Made by a program: the position numbers and the translations under genes
Source of the DNA: Hymenobacter sp. DG25B
GTDB taxonomy: Bacteria > Bacteroidota > Bacteroidia > Cytophagales > Hymenobacteraceae
Assembly: GCF_000801315.1 (NCBI RefSeq)
Contig: NZ_CP010054.1
Coordinates: 3,224,001-3,288,000 of the forward strand
Direction: 5' to 3'
Length of the DNA stretch: 64,000 nt
Part shown: piece after piece, positions 56,739 through 64,000 of the stretch
Layout of the letters: every line of letters begins with the position of its first letter
How positions within the stretch are numbered: the stretch's first letter is position 1
The notes under the pieces: model-generated
What the model saw: the letters and a program-made list of their open reading frames with translations, nothing else
Databases searched by the model: none
What the model was told of the DNA's origin: nothing

Positions 56739-56796
56739 AGAAGAGCAGGATCTGGTGGTGAAGTGGGATGGGAACAGCAAAAAGTACGAGGGAAAA

Positions 56797-56828
56797 AGAA
56801 AAGAGGCAGCCAAGGCTGCCTCTTTTTA
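56797..56828. terminator. Terminator between hslU and the SDR gene
   Basis: AGAGGCAGCC and GGCTGCCTCT form a 10-bp stem with a 2-nt loop, flanked by A- and T-rich runs on both sides. Confidence 0.88.
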
Positions 56829-56849
56829 TGTTCTATCTTCTTATCCGGC

Positions 56850-58265
56850 TCACAGAATGTACTGGGAAAGGTCCCGGTTGCGCACCATGCTCTGCAGGCG
56901 CTCTTCCACCAGCTCGCGGGTAATCAGGATGTGCGCGTTGGGGCCGATGCGGTCCGGCACGTCAAACAGGATTTCGTTCAGCAGCCGGCTCATCACGGTG
57001 TGCAGCCGGCGTGCGCCAATGTTTTCTACTTCCTCGTTCACCTCAAAGGCAATTTCGGCCAAGCGTTCCAGCGCGGCGTCATCAAACGACAGTTCCACTT
57101 CTTCGGCTTTTAGCAGAGCCTCATACTGTTTGGTGAGCGCATTTTTGGGGTCCTTCAGAATGCGGTAGAAGTCGTTTTTAGTGAGGCTCTGCAGCTCCAC
57201 GCGGATGGGGAAACGGCCCTGCAGCTCCGGAATCAGGTCAGAGGGCTTGGCTACGTGAAACGCGCCGGCCGCAATAAACAGGATATGGTCGGTGTTGATG
57301 ACGCCATATTTCGTGCTCACGGCCGAGCCTTCCACAATGGGCAGCAGGTCGCGCTGCACGCCTTCCCGGCTTATATCGGGGCCACCTGCGCCGCCTTTGC
57401 TGCTGCGGCTGGCTACTTTGTCTATTTCATCAATGAAGATAATGCCGGCGTTTTCGGCCTGCCGAATGGCTTCATCCTTCACCTCATCCATATCAATGAG
57501 CTTAGCGGCTTCTTCGTCCAGCAGAATCTTGCGCGCCTCGGCAATGGTGACTTTGCGCTTGCGGGTTTTTTTGGGCAGCATGCTGCCCAGCATATCCTGC
57601 AAGCCAGCCATTGAAGCATCGTCCAGCCCGCCGGGGCCGCCCACTACTCCGAGGCCGGGCGTAGAATTCTGCTGCACTTTAATGTCGATTTTGCGGTCAT
57701 CCAGCTCGCCGGAACGAATTTTCTCGCGGAACCGCTCCCTGGTGCGCTCATTCAGCTCGTAGTCGGATTCGGGTATGGTGCTGGCCTCGCTGCTGCCGGC
57801 GTAGCCCACCGCCGGGCGGGTAGCCGGCGTGCCGCTGATGGGCGGGATCAAAGCATCCAGAATCAAATCTTCCACGGCCTGCGCGGCCTGCGCCTTCACT
57901 TCCTCCTTGCGTCGCTGCTTCACCATGTTCACCGACTGCTCTACCAGGTCGCGCACCATGCTTTCCACGTCGCGGCCCACGTAGCCTACTTCCGTGAATT
58001 TGGAAGCTTCTACTTTGGTGAAGGGCGCATCGGCAATGCTGGCCAGGCGACGCGCAATTTCGGTTTTACCCACGCCCGTGGAGCCAATCATCAGAATGTT
58101 ATTGGGCACTATCTCACGCTGCATGTCCAGGGGCGCGTGCAGCCGACGCCAGCGGTTGCGCAGGGCAATGGCCACGTGCCGCTTGGCCTCGTGCTGCCCG
58201 ATGATGTACTTATCCAGCTCGGCCACAATTTGCGTGGGCGTCAGAAACGTAGTGGAATTCAGCAT
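56850..58265 (-). CDS. hslU: ATP-dependent protease ATPase subunit HslU
   Basis: 471 residues from the ATG at 58265 (MLNSTTFLTPTQIVAELD); an upstream open extension is rejected. Walker A is GSTGVGKTE (family usual is GPTGVGKTE), followed by KVEASKFTEVGYVGRDVESMVRDL, Walker B IIFIDEIDKVA, and LQGRFPIRVELQSLT. The C-terminus DLSQYIL is the tail that docks into HslV. HslU unfolds proteins and feeds them to the HslV peptidase. The hslV gene is not next to it in this window. Confidence 0.95.
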   Translation of the reverse strand: MLNSTTFLTPTQIVAELDKYIIGQHEAKRHVAIALRNRWRRLHAPLDMQREIVPNNILMIGSTGVGKTEIARRLASIADAPFTKVEASKFTEVGYVGRDVESMVRDLVEQSVNMVKQRRKEEVKAQAAQAVEDLILDALIPPISGTPATRPAVGYAGSSEASTIPESDYELNERTRERFREKIRSGELDDRKIDIKVQQNSTPGLGVVGGPGGLDDASMAGLQDMLGSMLPKKTRKRKVTIAEARKILLDEEAAKLIDMDEVKDEAIRQAENAGIIFIDEIDKVASRSSKGGAGGPDISREGVQRDLLPIVEGSAVSTKYGVINTDHILFIAAGAFHVAKPSDLIPELQGRFPIRVELQSLTKNDFYRILKDPKNALTKQYEALLKAEEVELSFDDAALERLAEIAFEVNEEVENIGARRLHTVMSRLLNEILFDVPDRIGPNAHILITRELVEERLQSMVRNRDLSQYIL

Positions 58266-58413
58266 AACCGTAGAAAAATGAAAAGCAGGCCTGGAAGGCG
58301 GCCTGTAGTAAACAGTAGGATAGCAATGGCGGCCAAAAGGTTGTCTGGCCCCTAAACCAGTTCGCAAAAGGAACGCAGCGGCTCGGTTTACGCAGCCGGC
58401 GGGAAAAGCAGAT

Positions 58414-59478
58414 TCAACTGCCGCTGTTTTTTTTGAAAATGGAATCCAGACTGCGGGCCAGGGTGAAGTAGTTGCTGGCCCCGCTTACGTGGTAATACGC
58501 CCGGGTATAGTCAATCTGAAACTGGCTTAGCTTAAACGTGACGCCAAAGCTCAGGCCGGCACCGCCCGAGCGGGTATCCAGCCGCAACTCGCGGCGGCGC
58601 AGGTGGTTGTAGCCCACGCGCACCTGAAAATTCTTGCTCAGCACCAGCTCCCCTCCCACCACAAAATGCCGGGCAATCTTGTCGCCTACTGATTTTTTGG
58701 GTTTGATTTCCTCGTTGTTCTCGTCCAGCTTACCGCGCTGGGTGGAGTCCAGATATACGATATCAAACTGCTGCAGATGATGCGCCGTGAGCGAGAAGCG
58801 CAGCGGCATGTGCTCCGGCTTGATGGTAGCGCCCATTTGCACATCCAGCGGCAGCGGCTCCCGCCCGGAGCCGGCATACGGCCGCAGCTGGTAGCCCAGG
58901 TTCTTCACGGCCAGGGCCACGGTAAAATCGGTAGTGGGATGTTTGAAAAGCCCGCCCGCATCCAGCACGGTGCCCACGGAATGGTTGCCGGCAATACCCG
59001 AAACCGCCAGCTTAGCGGTGCCGCCAAGCGTGAAGTTGCCCGTGGTTACTGCCTTGGTAATACCTAGGGCATATTCATTCACTGAAAACTCGCCTAAGCT
59101 GTTGCCGGCGGCATCAAACTGCTCAAACCGGCCATAGTTCAGGTACGTGAGGCCCACGCCCATGCGGCCCAGCTGGCTGGAATTAAACACATAGGTAGCC
59201 GTGCTCTGGCGGATATCGGCCAGATAATCAATGTAAGTAAGAGAGGCGCGCCCATCCATTTCCTCGTTCAGCAGGGCGGGGTTCCCCAGCAGCATGGTGC
59301 CATCAGCATCCCGCGCGCTTACGTTTACGCCCCCCAGCCCGGCCAGCTTGGCGCTGGCGGGCAGGGTAAGAAACTCAAAAGCATGTTGACCACCTATCTG
59401 CGCCCGGGCGCTAAAGCCCGGCAGGCCGGCCAGGGCCAGACTGAGCAGCAGTATCCCAATGCGGTGCCCTTGCTTCAT
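58414..59478 (-). CDS. porQ: Type IX secretion system outer-membrane protein PorQ
   Basis: 354 residues. Signal peptide ends SARAQ, then GGQHAFEFLTLPASAKLAGLGG and NVSARDADGTMLLGNPALL, the PorV/PorQ opening pattern, followed by a beta-barrel-like body and a C-terminal YYHVSGASNYFTLARSLDSIF. PorQ belongs to the attachment complex of the type IX secretion system (with PorU, PorV and PorZ), which anchors secreted cargo to the cell surface. It lies between hslU and lon on the minus strand; the PorE-like gene is only about 2.8 kb away. Confidence 0.9.
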   Translation of the reverse strand: MKQGHRIGILLLSLALAGLPGFSARAQIGGQHAFEFLTLPASAKLAGLGGVNVSARDADGTMLLGNPALLNEEMDGRASLTYIDYLADIRQSTATYVFNSSQLGRMGVGLTYLNYGRFEQFDAAGNSLGEFSVNEYALGITKAVTTGNFTLGGTAKLAVSGIAGNHSVGTVLDAGGLFKHPTTDFTVALAVKNLGYQLRPYAGSGREPLPLDVQMGATIKPEHMPLRFSLTAHHLQQFDIVYLDSTQRGKLDENNEEIKPKKSVGDKIARHFVVGGELVLSKNFQVRVGYNHLRRRELRLDTRSGGAGLSFGVTFKLSQFQIDYTRAYYHVSGASNYFTLARSLDSIFKKNSGS

Positions 59479-59548
59479 CTTCCTAAAGTAGCCGAATTTA
59501 CAAGAGCAGGCATGAGTTGGCAGCTTGGTATGAGTTGGTCTTTTGGGA

Positions 59549-62056
59549 TTACTGCACTTCCACGCTGGGGCCCAGGGCGACAGGCGTTTCGTCCCGTACC
59601 ACCAACTTTATGGGGTGCGGCACCAGCTCATCCAGCAGTGCCACTTTCAAGACATCATCTATCCGGTCGGCATAGTGAATAGTAAGGTCCTTGAGGTATT
59701 CGGCGGGGATTTCCTGGATGTCTTTGCGGTTTTTGCTGCACAGAATAATATCCAGCACCCCGGCCCGCTTAGCAGCCAGCATCTTTTCCTTAATGCCCCC
59801 CACTGGCAACACCTTGCCGCGCAGCGTTATTTCGCCCGTCATGGCCAGATGGCTGCGCACCCGGCGCTGGGTAAATACGGAGGCTATGCTGGTGAAAATG
59901 GCAATTCCGGCGCTGGGCCCATCTTTGGGCACTGCGCCCTCCGGGAAGTGAATGTGCAGGTCGTACTGGTCGAAAAGGCGGTAATCAATGCCCAGCTCAT
60001 CGGCGCGACTGCGCAGGTAGCTCAGGGCCGTTACGGCCGACTCCTTCATCACGTCGCCCAGCTGGCCGGAAAGCGTGAGCTTACCCCGGCCCCGGCTGAG
60101 CAGGCTTTCAATGAAGAGAATGTCACCGCCCACGGAGGTCCAGGCCAGGCCCGTCACCACGCCGGCGGTATCGTTATCCTGGTAAATATCCCGGTCGTAG
60201 ATGGCGGCGCCCAGGATTTTGGCAACATCCTTGGGCTCCAGCGTTTCCGGGAATAGCTCCTTCATGGCCTTGTGCTTGGCAATGTTGCGCGTAACGGCCC
60301 CCAGCTTGCGCTCCAGGCTGCGCACCCCACTTTCCCGGGTATAGTCATCAATAACGCGCTGCAAAGCCGCCGTAGTGATATTCACGTCCTTCGTGCTCAG
60401 GCCGTGCTCGGTCAGCTGCTTGGGCCACAGGTGCTTTTTGGCAATCTGGGTTTTTTCTTCCAGCGTGTAGCCCGTCAGGTCTATGATTTCCATCCGGTCG
60501 CGCAGGGCGGGCTGAATGGTATCCAGGGAGTTGGCCGTGGCAATAAACAGCACCTTGGAGAGGTCGTACTCCACCTCCAGGTAGTTGTCGGTGAAGGTGG
60601 AGTTCTGTTCCGGGTCCAGCACTTCCAGCAGCGCCGAGCTCGGGTCGCCACGGAAATCAGAGGCAATCTTATCGATTTCGTCGAGCACGATAACCGGGTT
60701 GGAGGCGCCGGCCTTCTTGATCTGGGAAATAATACGGCCGGGCATGGCGCCCACGTAGGTTTTGCGGTGCCCGCGGATTTCGGCCTCGTCGCGCACGCCA
60801 CCCAGGCTCATGCGCACATACTTGCGCCCCAGCGCCTTGGCAATGCTGCGCCCAAGGCTGGTTTTGCCCACGCCGGGCGGGCCGTACAGGCACAAAATGG
60901 GGGCCTTCAGGTCCTGCTTGAGCTTGAGCACGGCCAGATACTCTATGATGCGCTCCTTCACCTTTTCCATGCCGTAGTGGTCCTGGTCGAGGATTTTGCG
61001 GGTGCGCTTCAGGTTGAAGTTGTCCTTGGTGTACTCGTTCCACGGCAGATCCAGCAGGAACTCCACGTAGTTCATGTTCACTGGAAACTCGGCAGCCTGC
61101 GGGTTAATGCGGCCCAGCTTGTCCAGCTCTTTGTTGAAGTGCTTGGCTACCGGCTCGGGCCAGTTTTTGGTTTTGGCGCGGGCTCGCAGCTTGTCAATTT
61201 CCTGATCAGGCCCATCAAAGCCCAGCTCATCCTGCAGCACTTTTATCTGCTGGCGCAGGAAATAGTCGCGCTGCTGCTGGTCGATGTCGATGTGAACTTT
61301 GGTCTGGATGTCGCGCTTGATTTCCAGCAACTGAATTTCCTTCAGCATCAGCTCCAGCAGCTGGGTGCCGCGCTGCACACCGTCGCTGATTTCCAGCAGC
61401 TTCTGCTTCACGCCCACCTCCACATTGATGTTGGAAGAAAGAAAGTGCGTGAGGAAAGCCGGCGAGTCGATATTATCCAGCGCCACCTGGGCTTCCTGCG
61501 GAATTTCGGGGTTCAGCTTCAGCATTTTAGCCGCCGCGTCTTTCAGTGAGGCCACCAGACCTTTCACCTCTTTGGAGCTTTTGGCCGGAAAGGTTTCGGG
61601 GAAATAGCTGACGCGGGCCGTCAGATACGGGCTTTCCTGCACCTGCTCTTCCACCTGAAAGCGGCTTTGCCCCTGAATGATAATGGTGGTATTGCCATCG
61701 GGCAGCACCAGCAGCTTCAGAATGCGGGCCAGGGTACCTACCGTGTAGAGGTCGGCCAGCGCCGGGTCGTCGCTCTGGGTATTTTTCTGCGCGATAACGC
61801 CCACCAGCTTGTTGCCCCGATAAGCTTTGCGCACCAGCCGGATGCTCTTTTTGCGCGTGACGGTAACCGGCAGCACCACGCCCGGAAAGAGCACGGTATT
61901 GCGCACCGGCAGCAGGGGCAGCACCTCCGGCATCTCGCTTTCCGGCATGGGCTGCTCGGGGTCAGTGGCTACAATAGACACCACCTCTTCGGAATCATCG
62001 GCGAGAAGCAGCACAGGGGCAAAAGGAGGCTTATGCGAAGAATTATCTTGGCTCAT
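59549..62056 (-). CDS. lon: ATP-dependent protease Lon (endopeptidase La)
   Basis: 835 residues. N-terminal substrate-binding LON domain (~43-240, with LLPVRNTVLFPGVVLPV), then AAA+ with Walker A GPPGVGKTS and Walker B VIVLDEIDKIA, and a C-terminal Ser-Lys protease domain with KDGPSAGIAIFTSI (catalytic Ser) and GGIKEKMLAAKRAG (catalytic Lys). Lon degrades misfolded and regulatory proteins in the cytoplasm. It is divergent from the PorE-like gene across a 271-bp gap. Confidence 0.96.
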   Translation of the reverse strand: MSQDNSSHKPPFAPVLLLADDSEEVVSIVATDPEQPMPESEMPEVLPLLPVRNTVLFPGVVLPVTVTRKKSIRLVRKAYRGNKLVGVIAQKNTQSDDPALADLYTVGTLARILKLLVLPDGNTTIIIQGQSRFQVEEQVQESPYLTARVSYFPETFPAKSSKEVKGLVASLKDAAAKMLKLNPEIPQEAQVALDNIDSPAFLTHFLSSNINVEVGVKQKLLEISDGVQRGTQLLELMLKEIQLLEIKRDIQTKVHIDIDQQQRDYFLRQQIKVLQDELGFDGPDQEIDKLRARAKTKNWPEPVAKHFNKELDKLGRINPQAAEFPVNMNYVEFLLDLPWNEYTKDNFNLKRTRKILDQDHYGMEKVKERIIEYLAVLKLKQDLKAPILCLYGPPGVGKTSLGRSIAKALGRKYVRMSLGGVRDEAEIRGHRKTYVGAMPGRIISQIKKAGASNPVIVLDEIDKIASDFRGDPSSALLEVLDPEQNSTFTDNYLEVEYDLSKVLFIATANSLDTIQPALRDRMEIIDLTGYTLEEKTQIAKKHLWPKQLTEHGLSTKDVNITTAALQRVIDDYTRESGVRSLERKLGAVTRNIAKHKAMKELFPETLEPKDVAKILGAAIYDRDIYQDNDTAGVVTGLAWTSVGGDILFIESLLSRGRGKLTLSGQLGDVMKESAVTALSYLRSRADELGIDYRLFDQYDLHIHFPEGAVPKDGPSAGIAIFTSIASVFTQRRVRSHLAMTGEITLRGKVLPVGGIKEKMLAAKRAGVLDIILCSKNRKDIQEIPAEYLKDLTIHYADRIDDVLKVALLDELVPHPIKLVVRDETPVALGPSVEVQ

Positions 62057-62271
62057 AGAAAGGACGGAGGGAGTTGCGGTGCCAGATTGACAGCCAATAG
62101 GGCATGGACCACAGTCAGAAGCGGAGATTCAACCGAAGGTACGGCTTTGACAAGTGCCGTGCCATGCCTGTAGAGTGTCATTTTTGGCACCTGCTGCTGC
62201 CGGGGCGGCAGTGCGGGCCGGCTATCTGGCTTTAGATACGGCGCTCATACCCGGAAACGTAGAAAAACTCC

Positions 62272-62279
62272 TATTTTTG
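62272..62279 (+). promoter_or_regulatory. Possible promoter core (TATTTTTG) of the PorE-like gene
   Basis: TATTTTTG matches TAnnTTTG; predicted start near 62286, 42 nt before the ATG at 62328. No clear -33 element. Confidence 0.35.
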
Positions 62280-62327
62280 ATGCTACCCTATTTCCCCGCG
62301 GCTCCCACCTGGCCGGTATTGTATTCT

Positions 62328-64000
62328 ATGCCTCGTTCTATTCGTGCTATTCTGGTGCTGCTGGCTCTGGCCGGGAGCCTATTGGCCGCCCAAGCGCAGT
62401 CGGCGCTAAAGGTGCGCCCGTTAAACGCTAAAAAAATCCGGCAGCTACGGCTGCGGCCCGATGGCACCCCGGAATTTGCCAACGTAAACCGGGTGCCCTT
62501 CTTTTACAATAAGAAAGACCTAAAGGCCATTCAGCAGGCCGAAAAGCGCAAAAACTGGAAGCTGGCCCGCACGCTGCTGGAGCAATACGTTGCCCAGTTC
62601 GGCATTGAGAATTTCTACCGGGATACCAACATGCTCTGGCGCCTGGGCCAGCTCTGCGAGCGAAACGGGCAGGAAGAAAAAGCCAAGGCCTACTACCGCC
62701 TGGCCCTGAAGCACCACCGCCAGGACGTGCGCAAAATTCAGCTCTACTACGACTCGCTGGAGAAAAAGGACATGGACCTGTACGTGCCTTTGCAGGAATA
62801 TTATGCCCTGGTAGAGTACCGGAAAAACATTGCCACCTTCCACCCGCCCAAGGGCGTGTACACCAGCATGGGTACCGGCATCAATTCTGATGCGCCCGAC
62901 TACGGCCCGGCCGTAACCGGCGACGGCAACACGCTTATTTTTTCCTCGAAGCGCAAAATGCGCGGCATTCATGGCGTGGTAGACGAGGATTTGTACCTCT
63001 CCCGCCGCGAGGGTGAGTACTGGACAGATGCTGAGCCGCTGCCCAAGCCCATCAACTCGCCCTTCAATGAGGGCTCAGCGTGCCTGACCAAGGATGGCAA
63101 AACCATTTTCTTTGCTCGTTGCGAATGCACCGAGTGCCACGGCAACTGCGACCTGTATACCGCCAACTTTAAAGACGGCGAATGGAGCGTGCCCAAGAGC
63201 CTGGGCACCGACGTTAACTCGCCTGCCTGGGATTCCCAACCCACTCTCTCGCCCGGCGAGGATACCTTATACTTCGCTTCTGACCGGCTGGGCGGCTTCG
63301 GGCTGTCCGATATCTGGTACACCCACAAGCTCAAGAATGGGGAATGGTCGAAGGCGGAGAATATGGGGCCCATTGTAAACACCCGCGAAAGTGAGGTGAG
63401 CCCTTTTTACCACCCGCTCTACCACGTGCTCTACTTCAGCTCGCGCGGGCAGCTGCTCAACTTCGGCGACTTCGATATCTACAAAACCTACCGGGTGCGC
63501 GGGCGCTGGCAGGAGCCGCGCAACATTGGCCCCCTGGTCAACGGCAAAGGCCCCGAGTATTACTTCACTATTGATGCCGACTCCAGGAATCTGTACTATG
63601 CCCGCTCCGAGCAGAAGGACATGAAAAACCTGGACCTCTACTCTTTCCCGCTGCCCATGGAAGCCCAGCCGCTGGCCACCACGCACGTAGAGGGCTCCCT
63701 GGTAGACTCGGTATCCAGCAAGCCCCTGGGCGGCATTGTGAGCGTAATTGACACCGATGATGGCATTGAGGTAGCCAGCAAGTACCTGCGGGAAGATGGC
63801 AGCTTTGATTTCGACCTGATTGAGGGCTCTCACTACGTGCTGCTCATCCAAAGCCCCGATTTTTTCAGCGTGGAGAAAAAGCTGGAGCTGAAGGGCGACA
63901 CGGTGATGAAGCTCATGACCAACTCCTTCCAGTACGGCATCCCGATGATTTTCAAGAACATCGAGTTTGATCAGGATAAGGCCAGCATCCGCCCCAGCAT
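62328..64000 (+). CDS. porE: PorE-like type IX secretion protein: TPR, PD40 propeller, CRD, OmpA-like (partial, C-terminus off the right edge)
   Basis: 557 codons are visible from the ATG at 62328. Signal peptide (MPRSIRAILVLLALAGSLLA), TPR-type helices at ~65-140 (LGQLCERNGQEEKAKAYYRLALK), a PD40/WD40-type beta-propeller at ~185-420 (SDAPDYGPAVTGDGNTLIFSS, DSQPTLSPGEDTLYFASDR), a carboxypeptidase-regulatory domain from ~453 (VEGSLVDSVSSKPLGGIVSV), and the start of an OmpA C-terminal domain at ~542 (NIEFDQDKASIRPS), which would bind peptidoglycan. This exact order is that of PorE. PorE tethers the trans-envelope parts of the type IX system to the cell wall. A Cys cluster (Cys265, 267, 270, 274) lies in the propeller. 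Other OmpA/PD40 proteins share parts of this layout, so the symbol is likely but not certain. Confidence 0.8.
   Translation, partial: MPRSIRAILVLLALAGSLLAAQAQSALKVRPLNAKKIRQLRLRPDGTPEFANVNRVPFFYNKKDLKAIQQAEKRKNWKLARTLLEQYVAQFGIENFYRDTNMLWRLGQLCERNGQEEKAKAYYRLALKHHRQDVRKIQLYYDSLEKKDMDLYVPLQEYYALVEYRKNIATFHPPKGVYTSMGTGINSDAPDYGPAVTGDGNTLIFSSKRKMRGIHGVVDEDLYLSRREGEYWTDAEPLPKPINSPFNEGSACLTKDGKTIFFARCECTECHGNCDLYTANFKDGEWSVPKSLGTDVNSPAWDSQPTLSPGEDTLYFASDRLGGFGLSDIWYTHKLKNGEWSKAENMGPIVNTRESEVSPFYHPLYHVLYFSSRGQLLNFGDFDIYKTYRVRGRWQEPRNIGPLVNGKGPEYYFTIDADSRNLYYARSEQKDMKNLDLYSFPLPMEAQPLATTHVEGSLVDSVSSKPLGGIVSVIDTDDGIEVASKYLREDGSFDFDLIEGSHYVLLIQSPDFFSVEKKLELKGDTVMKLMTNSFQYGIPMIFKNIEFDQDKASIRPS

Noticed and set aside
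60272..61549. A 425-codon open frame antisense to lon
   Set aside because: Lon is complete and unmistakable on the minus strand.

Overview
The window is about 64 kb of a GC-rich Bacteroidota chromosome, most likely Hymenobacter or a close relative in the Cytophagales. The lineage call rests on several things: two SusC/SusD outer-membrane pairs, type IX secretion genes (porQ and a porE-like gene), an alternative complex III (act) operon, many TAnnTTTG-type promoter cores, and few Shine-Dalgarno sequences. No rRNA, tRNA, CRISPR array, transposase or prophage was recognised. Most genes are chromosomal housekeeping genes; the less ordinary content is in intergenic repeats and a few lineage-specific proteins.

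Layout. 1-3.8 kb: start of an alternative complex III operon on the minus strand (actA with an extra N-terminal cytochrome c domain, then actB running off the left edge). 4.0-5.2 kb: rpsF-rpsR-rplI. 5.4-12.2 kb: a GSCFA protein with an AT-hook tail, a DUF255 thioredoxin-like protein and priA. 12.2-20.6 kb: small envelope proteins, a methyltransferase gene split by a frameshift, queA, an exported protein with LEA-like 11-residue repeats, a frameshifted M14 peptidase, and a prohibitin-type SPFH protein. 20.7-25.2 kb: first susC-susD pair. 25.4-26.5 kb: RNase D. 26.7-31.7 kb: glyoxylate shunt (aceB, aceA) divergent from a RamB/ScfR-type regulator, with candidate operators over both promoters. 31.7-37.4 kb: mltG, a polytopic membrane protein, dtd, a MazG-type pyrophosphohydrolase, a ComB-family phosphatase and gcvT. 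37.6-40.1 kb: a three-gene signalling cluster (CZB zinc-binding protein, CHASE3 histidine kinase, response regulator). 40.1-50 kb: rnhB, a Nudix hydrolase, plsC, gatC, a 1019-residue membrane/TPR protein, an ABC ATPase, a cobalamin adenosyltransferase, ilvE, and prfB with its programmed +1 frameshift. 50.4-55.3 kb: second susC-susD pair. 56-62 kb: an SDR, hslU, porQ and lon. 62.3 kb to the right edge: a TPR/PD40/CRD/OmpA protein with the domain order of PorE.

The strongest unexplained signals are: (i) a dispersed palindromic repeat family whose arms begin GTCATCCTGA, present four times in intergenic gaps, sometimes nested inside a second inverted repeat; (ii) two adjacent perfect 18-bp-arm hairpins in an AT-rich gap at 55.9-56.0 kb; (iii) the near-symmetrical divergent promoter and operator arrangement between aceB and its putative regulator. 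Two apparent one-base losses in short C/G runs (about 13.93 and 18.39 kb) disrupt otherwise intact genes and may be sequencing errors. I found no clear evidence of a wholly new multi-gene system; the CZB/kinase/regulator cluster and the repeat family come closest.
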